Part shown: piece by piece, positions 1 to 10,031 of the stretch
How the letters are laid out: each line of letters opens with the position of its first letter
How positions within the stretch are numbered: position 1 is the first letter of the stretch
Origin: an uncultured Lachnospiraceae bacterium
Lineage (GTDB): Bacteria; Bacillota; Clostridia; Lachnospirales; Lachnospiraceae
NCBI GenBank assembly: GCA_947169235.1
Contig: CAMVOY010000002.1
Span: 19,542-83,541 of the forward strand
Reading direction: 5' to 3'
Length of the DNA stretch: 64,000 bases
Made by a program: the position numbers and the translations under genes
Notes under the pieces: model-generated
The model's database searches: none
The model's input: the letters and a program-made list of their open reading frames with translations, nothing else
Told to the model about the DNA's origin: nothing

Positions 1-726
1 ATCCAGTTCGTACTTACAGAGGTTAACGTACATAAGCGTCGTATCATCGGTGACAGACGCTGCCTCATCGTTGAGGAGAAGAAAAAGCTTCAGGAGGAGC
101 TTCTCAGTCGTATAGAGGTTGGTCAGATGATCGAGGGTACGGTAAAGAACCTCACAGATTTCGGCGCATTCATCGACCTCGGTGGAGCAGACGGACTCCT
201 TCACATCTCAGAGATGAGCTGGGGACGTGTTGATGATCCGAAGAAGCTTTTCAAGGTCGGCGATACCGTAAAGGTAAAGATCAAGGATATCAATGATACC
301 AAGATCGCTCTTACCATGAAGTTCGACGAGAACAATCCATGGAAGGATGCTGCTGAGAAGTACGCAGTTGGCAATGTGATCACCGGTAAGGTTGCACGTA
401 TGACTGACTTTGGCGCATTTGTAGAGCTTGAGGAAGGCATCGATGCACTTCTCCATGTTTCTCAGATCGCTATCGATCATGTTGAGAAGCCTTCTGACGT
501 ACTTAAGGTTGGTCAGGAAGTGACAGCAAAGATCGTTGATTTCAACGAGGAGACAAAGAAGATTTCACTTAGTGTTAAAGCTTTAGAGATTGAAAAGCAG
601 AAGGCTGAGCAGGCTGCTGCAGGTGATGCAAAAGAAGCTGCACCTGCCGAAGACGCGACAGAAGAGCCGGCTGAGGAGCCTGTAGAGGAAGTAGCTGCTA
701 CTGAGGAGTCATCTGACGAGGAATAA
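1..726 (+). CDS. rpsA: S1-domain protein, 30S ribosomal protein S1 type (5' end outside window)
   Basis: The reading frame is open from base 1, so the gene begins upstream; the ATG at 127 in the ORF track is internal. About 241 C-terminal residues are visible. They hold the end of one S1 repeat, then two complete S1 OB-fold repeats, marked by LTDFGAFIDLGGADGLLHIS and MTDFGAFVELEEGIDALLHV, and an Ala/Glu-rich acidic tail (about residues 200-241). S1 repeats bind single-stranded RNA. In Gram-positive bacteria such proteins help load mRNA on the ribosome or act as general RNA-binding factors. In Clostridia S1 is often fused behind IspH, and the missing N-terminus could hold such a fusion; this cannot be seen here. 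The family is certain; which S1 paralogue is less so. Confidence 0.85.
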   Translation: MQFVLTEVNVHKRRIIGDRRCLIVEEKKKLQEELLSRIEVGQMIEGTVKNLTDFGAFIDLGGADGLLHISEMSWGRVDDPKKLFKVGDTVKVKIKDINDTKIALTMKFDENNPWKDAAEKYAVGNVITGKVARMTDFGAFVELEEGIDALLHVSQIAIDHVEKPSDVLKVGQEVTAKIVDFNEETKKISLSVKALEIEKQKAEQAAAGDAKEAAPAEDATEEPAEEPVEEVAATEESSDEE

Positions 727-731
727 TATAA

Positions 732-1520
732 ATGGCAAATACATATGAGGATTTCAAAACCTGGTTTTTGAGACTTTCCGGAATTGATCTTAATTGCTAT
801 AAAGAAAGCCAGATGAAAAGAAGGATCGACAATTTTTATACGCGTCGTAAGTTCAACGGTTATGAGGACTTTTTCGCGGCATTGTCAAAAGATGACCAGA
901 TGCAGAAGGATTTCACCGGTTATCTTACGATAAACGTTTCAGAGTTTTATCGGAATCCGCCACAGTGGCAGACAGTAGAAAAGGAAGTATACCCGACACT
1001 CATTGATCGATTCGGTAAAAACTTAAATATCTGGAGTGCCGCCTGCTCGACAGGAGATGAGCCGTATACGCTTGCGATGCTTTTGGCTGAGCATGTGCCG
1101 TTACATCAGGTGAATATCCTTGCAACCGATCTGGATGTGGATATTCTTAAAAAGGCTCAGGAAGGACGCTATATTGAAAAGAGTATAGCGGGGCTTCCAA
1201 AGGTTTACAGAGATAAGTATTTTGTGTCGGATGGTGACGGGTTTGTGCGCATTTCCGATGATATCAAGAAAAGGATAACCTTTAAGCATCACAATCTGCT
1301 CAAAGACCCTTATCCGCGCGGAATGCACCTTATAGTCTGTCGAAATGTCATGATATACTTCACTGAGGAAGCTAAGGACGTGATCTACCGCAAGTTCTCA
1401 GATGCTATGGTCGATAACGGTATCTTCTTTGTGGGAAGTACAGAGCAGATAATCAAGCCTGCACAGTACAGTTTTGTCAGTGCGAAGTCATTTTTCTATG
1501 AGAAATCTAAGGATTTATAG
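732..1520 (+). CDS. cheR: CheR-type chemoreceptor glutamate methyltransferase
   Basis: The 262-residue product has the length of CheR. An N-terminal helical domain (about 1-75) is followed by a SAM-dependent methyltransferase domain. Visible signatures are INVSEFYRNPPQW near 67-79, the SAM-binding SAACSTGDEPYTLA at 102-115 and CRNVMIYF near 205. CheR transfers methyl groups from SAM to glutamates of chemoreceptors. The gene starts 5 bases after the S1 stop codon, so the two are probably co-transcribed. No other chemotaxis gene lies in the window, so its receptor partners are elsewhere. Confidence 0.9.
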   Translation: MANTYEDFKTWFLRLSGIDLNCYKESQMKRRIDNFYTRRKFNGYEDFFAALSKDDQMQKDFTGYLTINVSEFYRNPPQWQTVEKEVYPTLIDRFGKNLNIWSAACSTGDEPYTLAMLLAEHVPLHQVNILATDLDVDILKKAQEGRYIEKSIAGLPKVYRDKYFVSDGDGFVRISDDIKKRITFKHHNLLKDPYPRGMHLIVCRNVMIYFTEEAKDVIYRKFSDAMVDNGIFFVGSTEQIIKPAQYSFVSAKSFFYEKSKDL

Positions 1521-1540
1521 ACATTTGAAAAAATGATAAG

Positions 1541-1570
1541 GCCACCCCGCGTTTTTAACACGGGGTGGTC
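1541..1570. other. GC-rich hairpin between cheR and plsX
   Basis: GCCACCCCG and CGGGGTGG(C/T)C form a strong stem around a T/A-rich loop. The + side has no immediate T-run, so it is a poor intrinsic terminator for cheR. It could be a processing site or a weak terminator. Confidence 0.4.
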
Positions 1571-1606
1571 ATTACTGTTTAATAGGAGATTGAAAAGGAG
1601 GTAATT

Positions 1607-2614
1607 ATGGACGTTACTGTAGCGCTCGATGCAATGGGCGGCGACTACGCTCCGAAGGAGACTGTAAGCGGTGCGATAGAAGCTGTTAAGGAATTTGGTC
1701 AGATATCAGTTATCCTGGTTGGAAGAGAGGCTGATATTAATAATGAGCTGTCAAAGTATGAGGATTATCCGAAGGACAGGATCAAAGTCGTAAACGCTGA
1801 TGAGATCATCGATATGGGTGAGGTTCCAACTCTTGCCATAAAGGAGAAAAAGAATTCTTCATTGGTTGTAGCAATGAAACTCGTGCGCGACGGTGAGGCG
1901 GATGCTATCGTCTCCGCGGGTTCTACAGGAGCGATCCTTGTTGGCGGACAGCTGGTCGTAGGTCGTATTAAGGGTGTAAAAAGGCCTGCACTTGCTCCGT
2001 TTTTGCCTACAAAGAAGGGCATGAGCCTTCTGATCGACTGCGGCGCAAATGTTGATGCCAAGCCGGAGAACCTGGTGCAGTTCGCTCAGATGGGTTCGAT
2101 TTACTATGAAAACGTTATGGGTGTAAAGAATCCTACCGTTGGTATCGTGAATATCGGTACCGAGGAGGAAAAGGGCAATAAACTTGTCAAGGAAACCGGA
2201 CCTTTGCTTAAGGAATGCAAGGATATAAACTTCATAGGGAGCGTGGAGGCCAGAGATATTCCGTCAAAACCGTCAAATGTACTTGTTTGCGAGGCTTTTG
2301 TCGGAAATGTTATCCTTAAACTGTTTGAGGGTCTGGCACTCACATTCCTTGGTGTTGTCAAAAAGGCACTTTTTAAGAGTACAAAGACAAAGGTGGGTGC
2401 GCTGCTTATTAAAAAGTCACTGAAGGAGCAGCTGTCGCTTTTTGATACAAAGGATCAGGGTGGAGCTCCGCTTCTGGGACTTAAGGGTCTCGTTGTCAAG
2501 GCTCATGGTAATTCAAAGAGCTTTGAGATCAAAACGGCGATAGGACAATGCATCACCTTTAAGGAAAATGATATAAGCGGTAAGATTTCAAAGGTTGTTG
2601 GTGGTAATGAGTAA
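1607..2614 (+). CDS. plsX: Phosphate acyltransferase PlsX
   Basis: The 335-residue protein has the usual PlsX length and opens with the family signature DAMGGDYAPKE. It also carries GSTGAILVGG and the C-terminal AHGNSKSFEI. PlsX makes acyl-phosphate from acyl-ACP and orthophosphate, feeding PlsY in membrane phospholipid synthesis. A strong AAAAGGAGG site precedes the ATG. The common Firmicute neighbour rpmF is absent upstream, and acpP is missing between plsX and rnc. The 3' end overlaps rnc by 8 bases. Confidence 0.95.
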   Translation: MDVTVALDAMGGDYAPKETVSGAIEAVKEFGQISVILVGREADINNELSKYEDYPKDRIKVVNADEIIDMGEVPTLAIKEKKNSSLVVAMKLVRDGEADAIVSAGSTGAILVGGQLVVGRIKGVKRPALAPFLPTKKGMSLLIDCGANVDAKPENLVQFAQMGSIYYENVMGVKNPTVGIVNIGTEEEKGNKLVKETGPLLKECKDINFIGSVEARDIPSKPSNVLVCEAFVGNVILKLFEGLALTFLGVVKKALFKSTKTKVGALLIKKSLKEQLSLFDTKDQGGAPLLGLKGLVVKAHGNSKSFEIKTAIGQCITFKENDISGKISKVVGGNE

Positions 2615-3320
2615 ATCAAATCAGGAATTATTTTTAGAGTCCATAGGCTATCGATTTTCCGACATTTCATTATTTGAGACTGCGTTGACTCACTCATCTT
2701 ATGCGAATGATAAAGGGCTTGAGTACACCAGTAATAATGAACGGTTGGAGTTTTTGGGTGATGCTGTTTTGGAGCTTGTTTCGAGCAGGTTTATCTTTGA
2801 TGAGCATCCCGATATGGTCGAAGGAGAGATGACCACGCTCAGGGCTAGCCTTGTATGTGAACAGAGTTTGGCAGAGGCAGCGAGGCAAATAGGACTCGAT
2901 AAGCATTTGATACTTGGTCACGGAGAAGAAAAAACCGGTGGAAGAATGCGGGATTCTATCCAATCAGACGCTTTTGAGGCTTTGATCGGTGCGATCTATC
3001 TCGATGGCGGCTACGATGAGGCAGAGAAGTTCATTAAGAAATATATCCTGACAGACATTGAACACAAGAGATTATACTATGATTCAAAGTCAAAACTTCA
3101 GGAGATCGTTCAAAGCTATTTTCATGAGGGTGCAAGTATCGTTTATGAAGTGGTTGATGAATCAGGACCGGCTCATGACAAGCTTTTTACCATCGGATTG
3201 AAAGTTCAGGGGAAAGAGTTTACGAAGGCAACCGGTCATACAAAGAAAAAAGCCGAACAGGAGGCCGCCTATCAGGCATTACTCATGCTGAAGGATAAGG
3301 ACCTTTTGTCATTATTATAA
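2607..3320 (+). CDS. rnc: Ribonuclease III
   Basis: I place the start at 2607 (MSKSNQ), inside the plsX stop region, rather than the TTG/GTG region at 2595 used by the ORF track. This gives 237 residues. The catalytic signature [15 protein letters not shown] is at about 43-57, and a second acidic site lies in [16 protein letters not shown] double-stranded RNA-binding domain follows (about 160-237; [17 protein letters not shown]). It cuts dsRNA during rRNA and mRNA processing. It is translationally coupled to plsX, and smc begins 14 bases downstream, an order common in Firmicutes. Confidence 0.96.
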   Translation: MSKSNQELFLESIGYRFSDISLFETALTHSSYANDKGLEYTSNNERLEFLGDAVLELVSSRFIFDEHPDMVEGEMTTLRASLVCEQSLAEAARQIGLDKHLILGHGEEKTGGRMRDSIQSDAFEALIGAIYLDGGYDEAEKFIKKYILTDIEHKRLYYDSKSKLQEIVQSYFHEGASIVYEVVDESGPAHDKLFTIGLKVQGKEFTKATGHTKKKAEQEAAYQALLMLKDKDLLSLL

Positions 3321-3334
3321 AGGGGCAGGACAAG

Positions 3335-6300
3335 ATGTATTTAAAAAGTATTGAAGTACACGGATTTAAATCATTTGCCAACAAGCTGATCTTTGAGTTC
3401 AATAACGGGATTACTGGTATTGTTGGACCGAACGGTAGCGGAAAGAGTAACGTAGCTGACGCCGTACGTTGGGTGCTTGGTGAGCAGAGCGCCAAGCAGC
3501 TTCGTGGTGCAAGCATGCAGGATGTCATTTTTTCCGGTACCGAGCTTCGTAAACCGCAAAGTTATGCTTATGTTGCGCTGACTATAGCAAATGACGATCA
3601 CAAACTTGATACTCCGTTCGAGGAGGTCCAGATCGCCAGAAAGGTCTACAGATCAGGTGAGAGTGAATATCTGTTAAATGGCGCAGTATGCAGACTTCGC
3701 GACGTACAGGAGCTTTTTTTCGATACCGGAATCGGAAAAGAAGGATATTCGATTATCGGACAGGGACAGATCGACAAGATACTTTCAGGTAAGCCCGAGG
3801 ACAGACGTGAGCTTTTTGATGAGGCTGCAGGTATCGTCAAGTTTAAAAAGAGAAAGGCATCCGCTGAAAAGAGTCTCGAGGCGGAGAAGCTTAACTTAAC
3901 GCGAGTTGAGGATATCTTAGGAGAGCTGACTCTCCGCGTGGAGCCTCTTAAGGAGCAGTCAGAAAAGGCAAAAAAGTACATCGATCTGAAAAATGAGCTG
4001 AAGGACATGGAGATCGGGCTTTTCCGTTTGGAGTATGAAGCTCTGAACAACGACAAGGAAAAGCTTGACGAGACCATACAGACGGCAAACGATGACCTTA
4101 ACCGTGCAAAGGAAGAGAAGGAAGCAACGGCGGAGGCTTTCAGCCAGCTTGATGAGACTATTCAGAACTTTGATCAGTCAATCCAGGACAAAAAGGATCA
4201 GATTCAGAAGAATCAACTTGCTTTGCAGAATTGTGAATCCGAGATCAGAGTGTGTAAGGAAAAGATATCTTCGATCGAGCAGGGAAAATCATTTTTCCGT
4301 GACCGTGAGGAGGCTATACTTGAGTCGATAAAGGAGATCGAGGAAGAGCAGGCTCAGTATGCAGATGAGAAGGCTCAGATCGATGAGAACTTAAAGGATA
4401 TGGAGATCCGTGAGCAGAATGCTCAGGATGCTCTTACTGAGCTTGAGAAAGAGATCGTTGAAAAGGAGATCAGGCTCGGCGAGGAGAATGAAGCGATCAT
4501 TGACTCCATGAACCGTTCTTCTGAGATAACGCTTCGTCAGCAGAAACTGCGTTCACAGCTTGATCAGAATCGTCTTCGTCAGGCCGAGATGAACCAAAAG
4601 ATCATCACCAATCAGTCAAAGGTTGACGAGGCTACTCAGGCAATGAAAAATGAGGAGGCCGATTTCAAAGAGGCCAAGGCCAAATATGATGATGAGTATA
4701 TCGCGCACAAGAATATTCTTGCAAAGATAGAAGCAAAGCGTGCGGAGATACTCGAACAGAATCGCAAGATAGATGAGACGAAGAGTGAGTATCACAGGGA
4801 GAACTCCCGTCTTGAAACGTTGAAAAACATGACAGAACGTTATGAGGGATACAGCCAGAGTATCCGTCATGTCATGGAACAGAAGAAAGTAAATAAGGGC
4901 GTTCTTGGCGTAGTGGCCGACATCATCAAGGTTGACCGTAAATATGAGATCGCTGTGGAGACCTGTCTGGGAGGAAATATCCAGAACATCATAACAAAGG
5001 ATGAGCAGGTCGCTAAGGATATGATCAATCTCCTTAAAGAGAATCATTACGGACGCGCGACATTTTTGCCGTTAACCACAGTGACTCCTACCGGAAAGGA
5101 GCCGTGGCCTGAGGAGGCAGAGAGTAAAAAGGGTGTCCTTGGTTCGGTTGACAGCTTTGTTGAAAGGGATGACAAGTATGACAAGATAGTGAGATATCTG
5201 CTTGGAAGATATTTGCTTGTCGATACCATTGATAATGCGCTTAAGATCAACAAAGAGTTCGGGTATTCCATCAGGATCGTCACGCTTGACGGTGAACTGA
5301 TGAATCCGGGTGGTGCGATATCCGGTGGTGCGTTCAAGAACAAAAATCACCTGCTCGGACGAGGTCGCGAGATCGAAAAGCTTGGTGAATCATTAAAAGA
5401 GATCGAGAAAAAGCTCGAAACTATCCGTCAGGGGATTGCTGATCGTGAAGAAGAGATCGTGATGATGACTGAGACAGCTACCGAGAAAGCATCAAAGCTT
5501 CAGGAACTCGAGCTTCGCCAGAATACGGCAAAGATCAAATATGATCAGGCCGTCAGCATAAAAGAGGAAACCGAAAAAGAATATAATTCCATTGCAGATG
5601 ATAAGAAGGCTTTGGAAAGAGAAAAGAGCGATATTGAGACTGCCATCAAGTCTATCGATGAATCTTTGGAGCTTTCGAAAAATGAAGAGGAGCTTTCCAA
5701 ACAGCAGGTTGAGACTCTCGGAAATGAGATCAATGATGCTCATGACAAACAGTCGGCTGACCAGGAAGCACTGAATGAGCTCAGACTTGAAATGACATCT
5801 GTTCGCGGCAAACTAAGCTTCATCGATGAGAATATCGAAAGACTTACTAACGCAGCCGCATCAGCGAAGGAGCAGCTTGATGCCATCCATGCTGAGGCTG
5901 ACAACTCCGATTCATCGATCAAGGAGCATGAGGATCAGATCAAGGCATATGAGCTTCGTATCGAAGAACTCAAGGAGAATAATATAAACCTTGATAAGAC
6001 CGTTGAGGAAGAAAAGGTTAAAAAGCAGGAGCTCATGGACTCCCAGAAACAGGCTTTTGAGTCCAGAGAGAAGCTTCTTACACGTATCGGCGACCTGAAT
6101 AAAGAGGTTTTCCGATTGGAGTCTCAGCGTGAAAAGGTTGATGAAAAGCTTGAAAGCCAGATAGATTACATCTGGAATGAGTACGAGCTTACATACCATA
6201 ATATCACTGAGATGGAGTTCGATGATTCCATTTCGAAAACCGAAAGAAGCCAGAGAGTCGGTAAGCTTCGTTCGAGCATAAGATCACTGGGTGATGTAAA

Positions 6301-6898
6301 CGTAAACGCTATCGAGGAATACAAAGAGATCTATGAAAGGTACACAGTGCTCACTACTCAGCATGATGATCTCGTTGCATCCGAAGAAAAGCTTCGCGGT
6401 ATCATCGAGGAACTCGATACCGAGATGAGAAGGCAGTTTTCCGAGAAGTTTGCGGCGATCCAGAAAGAGTTTGACAAGGTATTTAAGGAGCTTTTCGGTG
6501 GCGGTAAGGGTACGCTTGAGCTTACCATTGACGAGGATGTACTTGATGCAGGTATCATGATCAATGCACAGCCGCCGGGAAAAAAGCTTACAAATATGAT
6601 GCAGCTCTCAGGTGGAGAGAAGGCACTTACGGCGATATCGTTGCTTTTTGCGATCCAGAACCTGAAACCTTCACCATTCTGTCTGCTGGATGAGATCGAG
6701 GCGGCGCTTGATGATTCGAACGTTAAACGATATGCCAAGTATCTTCATAAACTGACTAAGAATACACAGTTTATCGTTATCACGCATCGTAAGGGAACCA
6801 TGGAGGCGGCTGACGTTCTTTACGGTATCACGATGCAGGAGAAGGGTGTCTCGACGCTCGTTTCCGTTAAACTTATCGAGGAACAACTAGACGACTAG
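3335..6898 (+). CDS. smc: Chromosome segregation/condensin ATPase SMC
   Basis: The 1187-residue length is typical of bacterial SMC. The N-terminal ATPase half has Walker [12 protein letters not shown] long coiled coil follows, then a hinge domain near residues 510-650 ([13 protein letters not shown] to [10 protein letters not shown]), the returning coiled coil, and a C-terminal half with the ABC signature [16 protein letters not shown] and Walker [16 protein letters not shown] with ScpA and ScpB loops DNA and separates replicated origins. scpA and scpB are not in the window. The gene ends directly in a palindromic intergenic region. Confidence 0.98.
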   Translation: MYLKSIEVHGFKSFANKLIFEFNNGITGIVGPNGSGKSNVADAVRWVLGEQSAKQLRGASMQDVIFSGTELRKPQSYAYVALTIANDDHKLDTPFEEVQIARKVYRSGESEYLLNGAVCRLRDVQELFFDTGIGKEGYSIIGQGQIDKILSGKPEDRRELFDEAAGIVKFKKRKASAEKSLEAEKLNLTRVEDILGELTLRVEPLKEQSEKAKKYIDLKNELKDMEIGLFRLEYEALNNDKEKLDETIQTANDDLNRAKEEKEATAEAFSQLDETIQNFDQSIQDKKDQIQKNQLALQNCESEIRVCKEKISSIEQGKSFFRDREEAILESIKEIEEEQAQYADEKAQIDENLKDMEIREQNAQDALTELEKEIVEKEIRLGEENEAIIDSMNRSSEITLRQQKLRSQLDQNRLRQAEMNQKIITNQSKVDEATQAMKNEEADFKEAKAKYDDEYIAHKNILAKIEAKRAEILEQNRKIDETKSEYHRENSRLETLKNMTERYEGYSQSIRHVMEQKKVNKGVLGVVADIIKVDRKYEIAVETCLGGNIQNIITKDEQVAKDMINLLKENHYGRATFLPLTTVTPTGKEPWPEEAESKKGVLGSVDSFVERDDKYDKIVRYLLGRYLLVDTIDNALKINKEFGYSIRIVTLDGELMNPGGAISGGAFKNKNHLLGRGREIEKLGESLKEIEKKLETIRQGIADREEEIVMMTETATEKASKLQELELRQNTAKIKYDQAVSIKEETEKEYNSIADDKKALEREKSDIETAIKSIDESLELSKNEEELSKQQVETLGNEINDAHDKQSADQEALNELRLEMTSVRGKLSFIDENIERLTNAAASAKEQLDAIHAEADNSDSSIKEHEDQIKAYELRIEELKENNINLDKTVEEEKVKKQELMDSQKQAFESREKLLTRIGDLNKEVFRLESQREKVDEKLESQIDYIWNEYELTYHNITEMEFDDSISKTERSQRVGKLRSSIRSLGDVNVNAIEEYKEIYERYTVLTTQHDDLVASEEKLRGIIEELDTEMRRQFSEKFAAIQKEFDKVFKELFGGGKGTLELTIDEDVLDAGIMINAQPPGKKLTNMMQLSGGEKALTAISLLFAIQNLKPSPFCLLDEIEAALDDSNVKRYAKYLHKLTKNTQFIVITHRKGTMEAADVLYGITMQEKGVSTLVSVKLIEEQLDD

Positions 6899-6981
6899 CG
6901 ACGCGCCGAACGCAATGTGAGCTTTTCTCACGACTCGTGGCTACGCCAGCTCGCTGTGAGAAAACTCACGCCGTCGGCGCT
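6897..6981. repeat. Long imperfect inverted repeat at the smc stop codon
   Basis: GTGAGCTTTTCTCAC (6917-6931) pairs with GTGAGAAAACTCAC (6956-6969). Outside it, AGCG..CGCCGA pairs with the GCCGTCGGCGCT segment. The loop is CGACTCGTGGCTACGCC-like. There is no T-tract, so it is not a standard terminator. It lies directly beside the larger nested palindrome at 6989-7161. Confidence 0.6.
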
Positions 6982-6988
6982 GTTAACA

Positions 6989-7161
6989 GGCTCCCGACTA
7001 GGACTGTTTAAGATTGTCCTAGCGGGGGATGTGTCTTTAACGTCGTTGCGCAGGCGAGGTTAGGAAACTCGAAGAGTTTCCTTCGAGCCGCACAACGTGA
7101 CGTTAAAGAAAAAAGCGAAAGCGTGCCCCCGCGGACATTTAAACAGTCCGTATAGGGAGCC
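6989..7161 (+). repeat. Nested-palindrome element, copy 1 (apical subtype A)
   Basis: The outer arms GGCTCCC (6989) and GGGAGCC (7155-7161) enclose GGACTGTTTAA/TTAAACAGTCC, then GCGGGGG/CCCCCGC, then TTTAACGTC/GACGTTAAA, GTTG/CAAC and an apical stem GGAAACTC/GAGTTTCC. The 3' strand carries AAAAAAGCGAAAGCGTG, a GC-GAAA-GC mini-hairpin with a GNRA-type loop. The same unpaired segments occur in the copies near 33.5, 38.6 and 38.9 kb with different but still complementary stems. It ends 14 bases before the ftsY ATG. I know no named family to which it belongs. Confidence 0.8.
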
Positions 7162-7175
7162 GATAGGAGAATAAC

Positions 7176-8096
7176 ATGGGATTTTTTGAGAGATTAAGAA
7201 ACGGAATGAGCAAGTCGCGCAACCAGATGTCCGAATATATGGACGATGTGTTTGCGGCGGGACGTCCTATCGATGATGATTTTTACGAGGAGCTCGAAGA
7301 GATACTCGTTATGGCTGATGTCGGTGCCGAGACATCAGAGAAGATCATTGATGAGATGAAAGAACGTATCGAAGAGAAAAAATGGTCCGACGCTTATCTT
7401 GCAAAAGATATACTTAAGGACATTTTTAAAGAGAAGCTTGAGATGCCTATGGATGCGTATTTCTTCATGAATCGCAAATCTGTTGTTCTGGTTATCGGTG
7501 TAAATGGCGTCGGAAAGACAACAAGCGTTGGAAAGATGTCTGCGCTACTTAAGAACAGAGGCAAGAAAGTGTTACTGTGCGCTGCTGATACTTTCAGGGC
7601 CGGTGCTATAGAACAGCTCAAGGAATGGTCAAAAAGAGCGGGCGTTGATATTATTGCAGGTACTGAAGGACAGGATCCCGCATCTATCGTATATGATGCC
7701 GTTGCGGCTGCCAAGGCAAGAGATGTAGACATACTTTTGTGTGATACGGCGGGTCGACTTCATAACAAAAAGAATCTCATGAACGAGCTTCACAAAATCC
7801 ATACGATACTTGACAAGGAGTATCCGGGAGCTTATCTTGAGACACTTATAGTAGTTGATGCTACGACCGGACAGAACGCTTTACAGCAGGTAAAGGATTT
7901 CTCCGATGTTACCAATGTTACCGGAGTTATACTCACAAAAATGGATGGTACCGCAAAGGGCGGTATTGCAGTGGGGATCTGGTCCGAGTTAAATATCCCG
8001 GTTAAGTTTATCGGTGTGGGGGAGACGATAGAAGACCTTGATATGTTCAAGGGTGATGAATATGTTGAAGCTCTGCTTGGAAATACAGAGAGCTGA
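7176..8096 (+). CDS. ftsY: Signal recognition particle receptor FtsY
   Basis: The 306-residue product is an FtsY with a short N-terminal region: the NG domain follows almost at once. GTPase motifs are GVNGVGKTTSVGKMSALL (G1), DTFRAGAIEQL, DTAGR (G3) and TKMDGTAKGG (G4 region). FtsY docks SRP-bound ribosomes at the membrane translocon. TAGGAG precedes the ATG and lies just beyond the nested-palindrome element, which is therefore likely to be in the ftsY leader if transcribed. The usual neighbours ylxM and ffh do not follow; his genes do. Confidence 0.96.
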   Translation: MGFFERLRNGMSKSRNQMSEYMDDVFAAGRPIDDDFYEELEEILVMADVGAETSEKIIDEMKERIEEKKWSDAYLAKDILKDIFKEKLEMPMDAYFFMNRKSVVLVIGVNGVGKTTSVGKMSALLKNRGKKVLLCAADTFRAGAIEQLKEWSKRAGVDIIAGTEGQDPASIVYDAVAAAKARDVDILLCDTAGRLHNKKNLMNELHKIHTILDKEYPGAYLETLIVVDATTGQNALQQVKDFSDVTNVTGVILTKMDGTAKGGIAVGIWSELNIPVKFIGVGETIEDLDMFKGDEYVEALLGNTES

Positions 8097-8134
8097 TATC
8101 GGAATATTTTTGATGCATAGGAGGAGTATCGGTA

Positions 8135-9355
8135 ATGGATTTTGAACCATCACTTTTGTTTACACCGGATGGTGTGAGAGATGTGTACGGACGAGAATGC
8201 AGGGAGTATAATGTTATTCGACGTATGATAAGACAGGAGATGGAGCTTTACGGATTCCGTGATATCAAGACTCCGAGCTACGAGTTTTTTGATATTTTTA
8301 ATAAGGAAAGAGGAACCGTTCCGTCGAACCAGATGTTTAAGTTTTTTGACAGACATAACAACACGCTGGTTTTGAGGCCTGATCATACACCGCAGATCGC
8401 AAGGTGCGTGGCCAGATATTATGCGGATGAGGATATGCAGCTCAGGCTTTGTTATACCGGAAACACTTTTATCCATAACACTTCTTATCAGGGCAAGCTT
8501 TCCGAAACAACTCAAATCGGAGCAGAGATAATCGGTGATGCTTCTTCTGATGCGGATGGAGAGATGCTTACGCTTGCGATCGAATGTCTGAAAAAGAGCG
8601 GGCTTAAGGATTTTAGTGTTGATGTAGGACATGCCGGTGTATTCAGAGGACTTGTTCGTAAAGCCGGACTTGATATCGAGGAGATAAAAAAGCTCAGGCA
8701 CTTCATTGAGAACAAAAACTCACATGCCGTAAAGGAGCTCCTTAGCGAAAAGTCAATGGATGATGGTGTGAGAGAGGTTCTGATCAGGCTACCGGAGATT
8801 TTTGCTGATGATGATTCGTTGACATTTGTAAAAGAAAGAGTTTCTGATGAGGAAACCCTGGCTGCAATAGAAAGACTTGAAACTATCCGTGATATATTGG
8901 ACGGTTTCAACATGCTCGATCATGTTACTTTTGATCTTGGAATGCTTGCCAAGATGGATTATTATACCGGGGTTATTTTTAAGGCTTATACATTCGGAAC
9001 CGGTGAGGCTATAGCGAGCGGAGGTCGTTATGACGATCTGATGGCGCAGTTTGGTAAGGATAAGCCGGCGGTCGGCGTGGTTTTCCTGCTCAACTCCCTG
9101 ATGGAGGCGCTCGCTTCCGAAAAGGTTGATGTTTTGACTCCGGATGAGGATATACTGATCCTGTACAGATCTACCAATCGTAACGTGGCTATAGATTTGG
9201 CCAAAAAGCTTCGCGACGAGGGGCAGCCGGCATTTCTTATGAGAAAAAATGCTGATCTGTCGCTCGAGGAGTATAAGGAATACGGTAAAAGACGCGGACT
9301 CAAGGAGCTTCGTTACATCGATGATACCGGAGAGATAACAGTATTTAATGTGTGA
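8135..9355 (+). CDS. hisZ: ATP phosphoribosyltransferase regulatory subunit HisZ
   Basis: This 406-residue protein resembles the class II synthetase fold of histidyl-tRNA synthetase (TPDGVRDVYG, RPDHTPQIARCVARYY, SGGRYDDLMAQFG). It is immediately followed by a short-form hisG, which needs HisZ for activity and for histidine feedback. That context favours HisZ over HisS. The HisZ-HisG complex catalyses and controls the first step of histidine biosynthesis. GGAGGAG-like bases lie ahead of the ATG. Confidence 0.9.
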   Translation: MDFEPSLLFTPDGVRDVYGRECREYNVIRRMIRQEMELYGFRDIKTPSYEFFDIFNKERGTVPSNQMFKFFDRHNNTLVLRPDHTPQIARCVARYYADEDMQLRLCYTGNTFIHNTSYQGKLSETTQIGAEIIGDASSDADGEMLTLAIECLKKSGLKDFSVDVGHAGVFRGLVRKAGLDIEEIKKLRHFIENKNSHAVKELLSEKSMDDGVREVLIRLPEIFADDDSLTFVKERVSDEETLAAIERLETIRDILDGFNMLDHVTFDLGMLAKMDYYTGVIFKAYTFGTGEAIASGGRYDDLMAQFGKDKPAVGVVFLLNSLMEALASEKVDVLTPDEDILILYRSTNRNVAIDLAKKLRDEGQPAFLMRKNADLSLEEYKEYGKRRGLKELRYIDDTGEITVFNV

Positions 9356-9377
9356 AGATGATAGAAAGGATCATTTT

Positions 9378-10031
9378 ATGGAAGGTACAGACAGATTTAT
9401 CACTATCGCTTTGGCAAAGGGCAGGCTCGCGATGCAGACCTTGGACCTTTTTGAAAAAAGCGGGATAACCTGTGATGAGATAAAGGATAAGGATACCAGA
9501 AAGCTTATATTTGTAAATCATGAACTTGGTTTAAAGTTCTTTTTGTCAAAGACTTCTGATGTGCCGACTTACGTAGAGTATGGCGCGGCAGATCTGGGCG
9601 TGGTCGGGTATGATACCATTTTTGAAGAGGGCAGAAAGATCCTTGAGGTATTGGACTTGGGACTTGGCAAATGCAATATGTGTGTCGCAGGCCCGGCTAT
9701 CGCAAAGGATGATCTTGAAAACGGCAGAATCAGACGAGTTGCCACGAAGTACCCGCGTATGGCAAAGGATTATTTTTATGAAAAAAAGCATCAGACTGTA
9801 GAGATCATAAAACTCAACGGTTCCGTGGAGCTTGCTCCCATAGTCGGACTGTCGGAGGTTATTGTTGATATAGTGGAAACGGGTTCGACACTGAAAGCAA
9901 ACGGACTTGAGGTGTTGGAAACAATATGTCCGTTATCTGCAAGAGTAATTGTAAACGAAGCCAGTATGAAACTACTCAGAGATCGTATCCTGGCATTGAT
10001 AAATGCGTTAAAGGAGGGCTTATGCGAGTAA
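9378..10031 (+). CDS. hisG: ATP phosphoribosyltransferase, short form (catalytic subunit)
   Basis: I place the start at 9378 (MEGTDRF), preceded by AAAGGA, rather than at 9348, which lies inside hisZ. The 217-residue length and the absence of the C-terminal regulatory domain mark the short form that works with HisZ. Recognisable segments are ALAKGRLAMQTLDLFEKSG, YGAADLGVVGYD and the PRPP-binding DIVETGSTLKANGL. The enzyme condenses ATP with PRPP. It overlaps hisD by 10 bases. Confidence 0.95.
   Translation: MEGTDRFITIALAKGRLAMQTLDLFEKSGITCDEIKDKDTRKLIFVNHELGLKFFLSKTSDVPTYVEYGAADLGVVGYDTIFEEGRKILEVLDLGLGKCNMCVAGPAIAKDDLENGRIRRVATKYPRMAKDYFYEKKHQTVEIIKLNGSVELAPIVGLSEVIVDIVETGSTLKANGLEVLETICPLSARVIVNEASMKLLRDRILALINALKEGLCE

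Noticed and set aside
6899-7175. Classical rho-independent terminator between smc and ftsY
   Set aside because: Strong hairpins are present, but no T-tract follows any of them.
8135-9355. Histidyl-tRNA synthetase (HisS)
   Set aside because: The adjacent short-form hisG and the lack of a typical anticodon-domain end favour HisZ.
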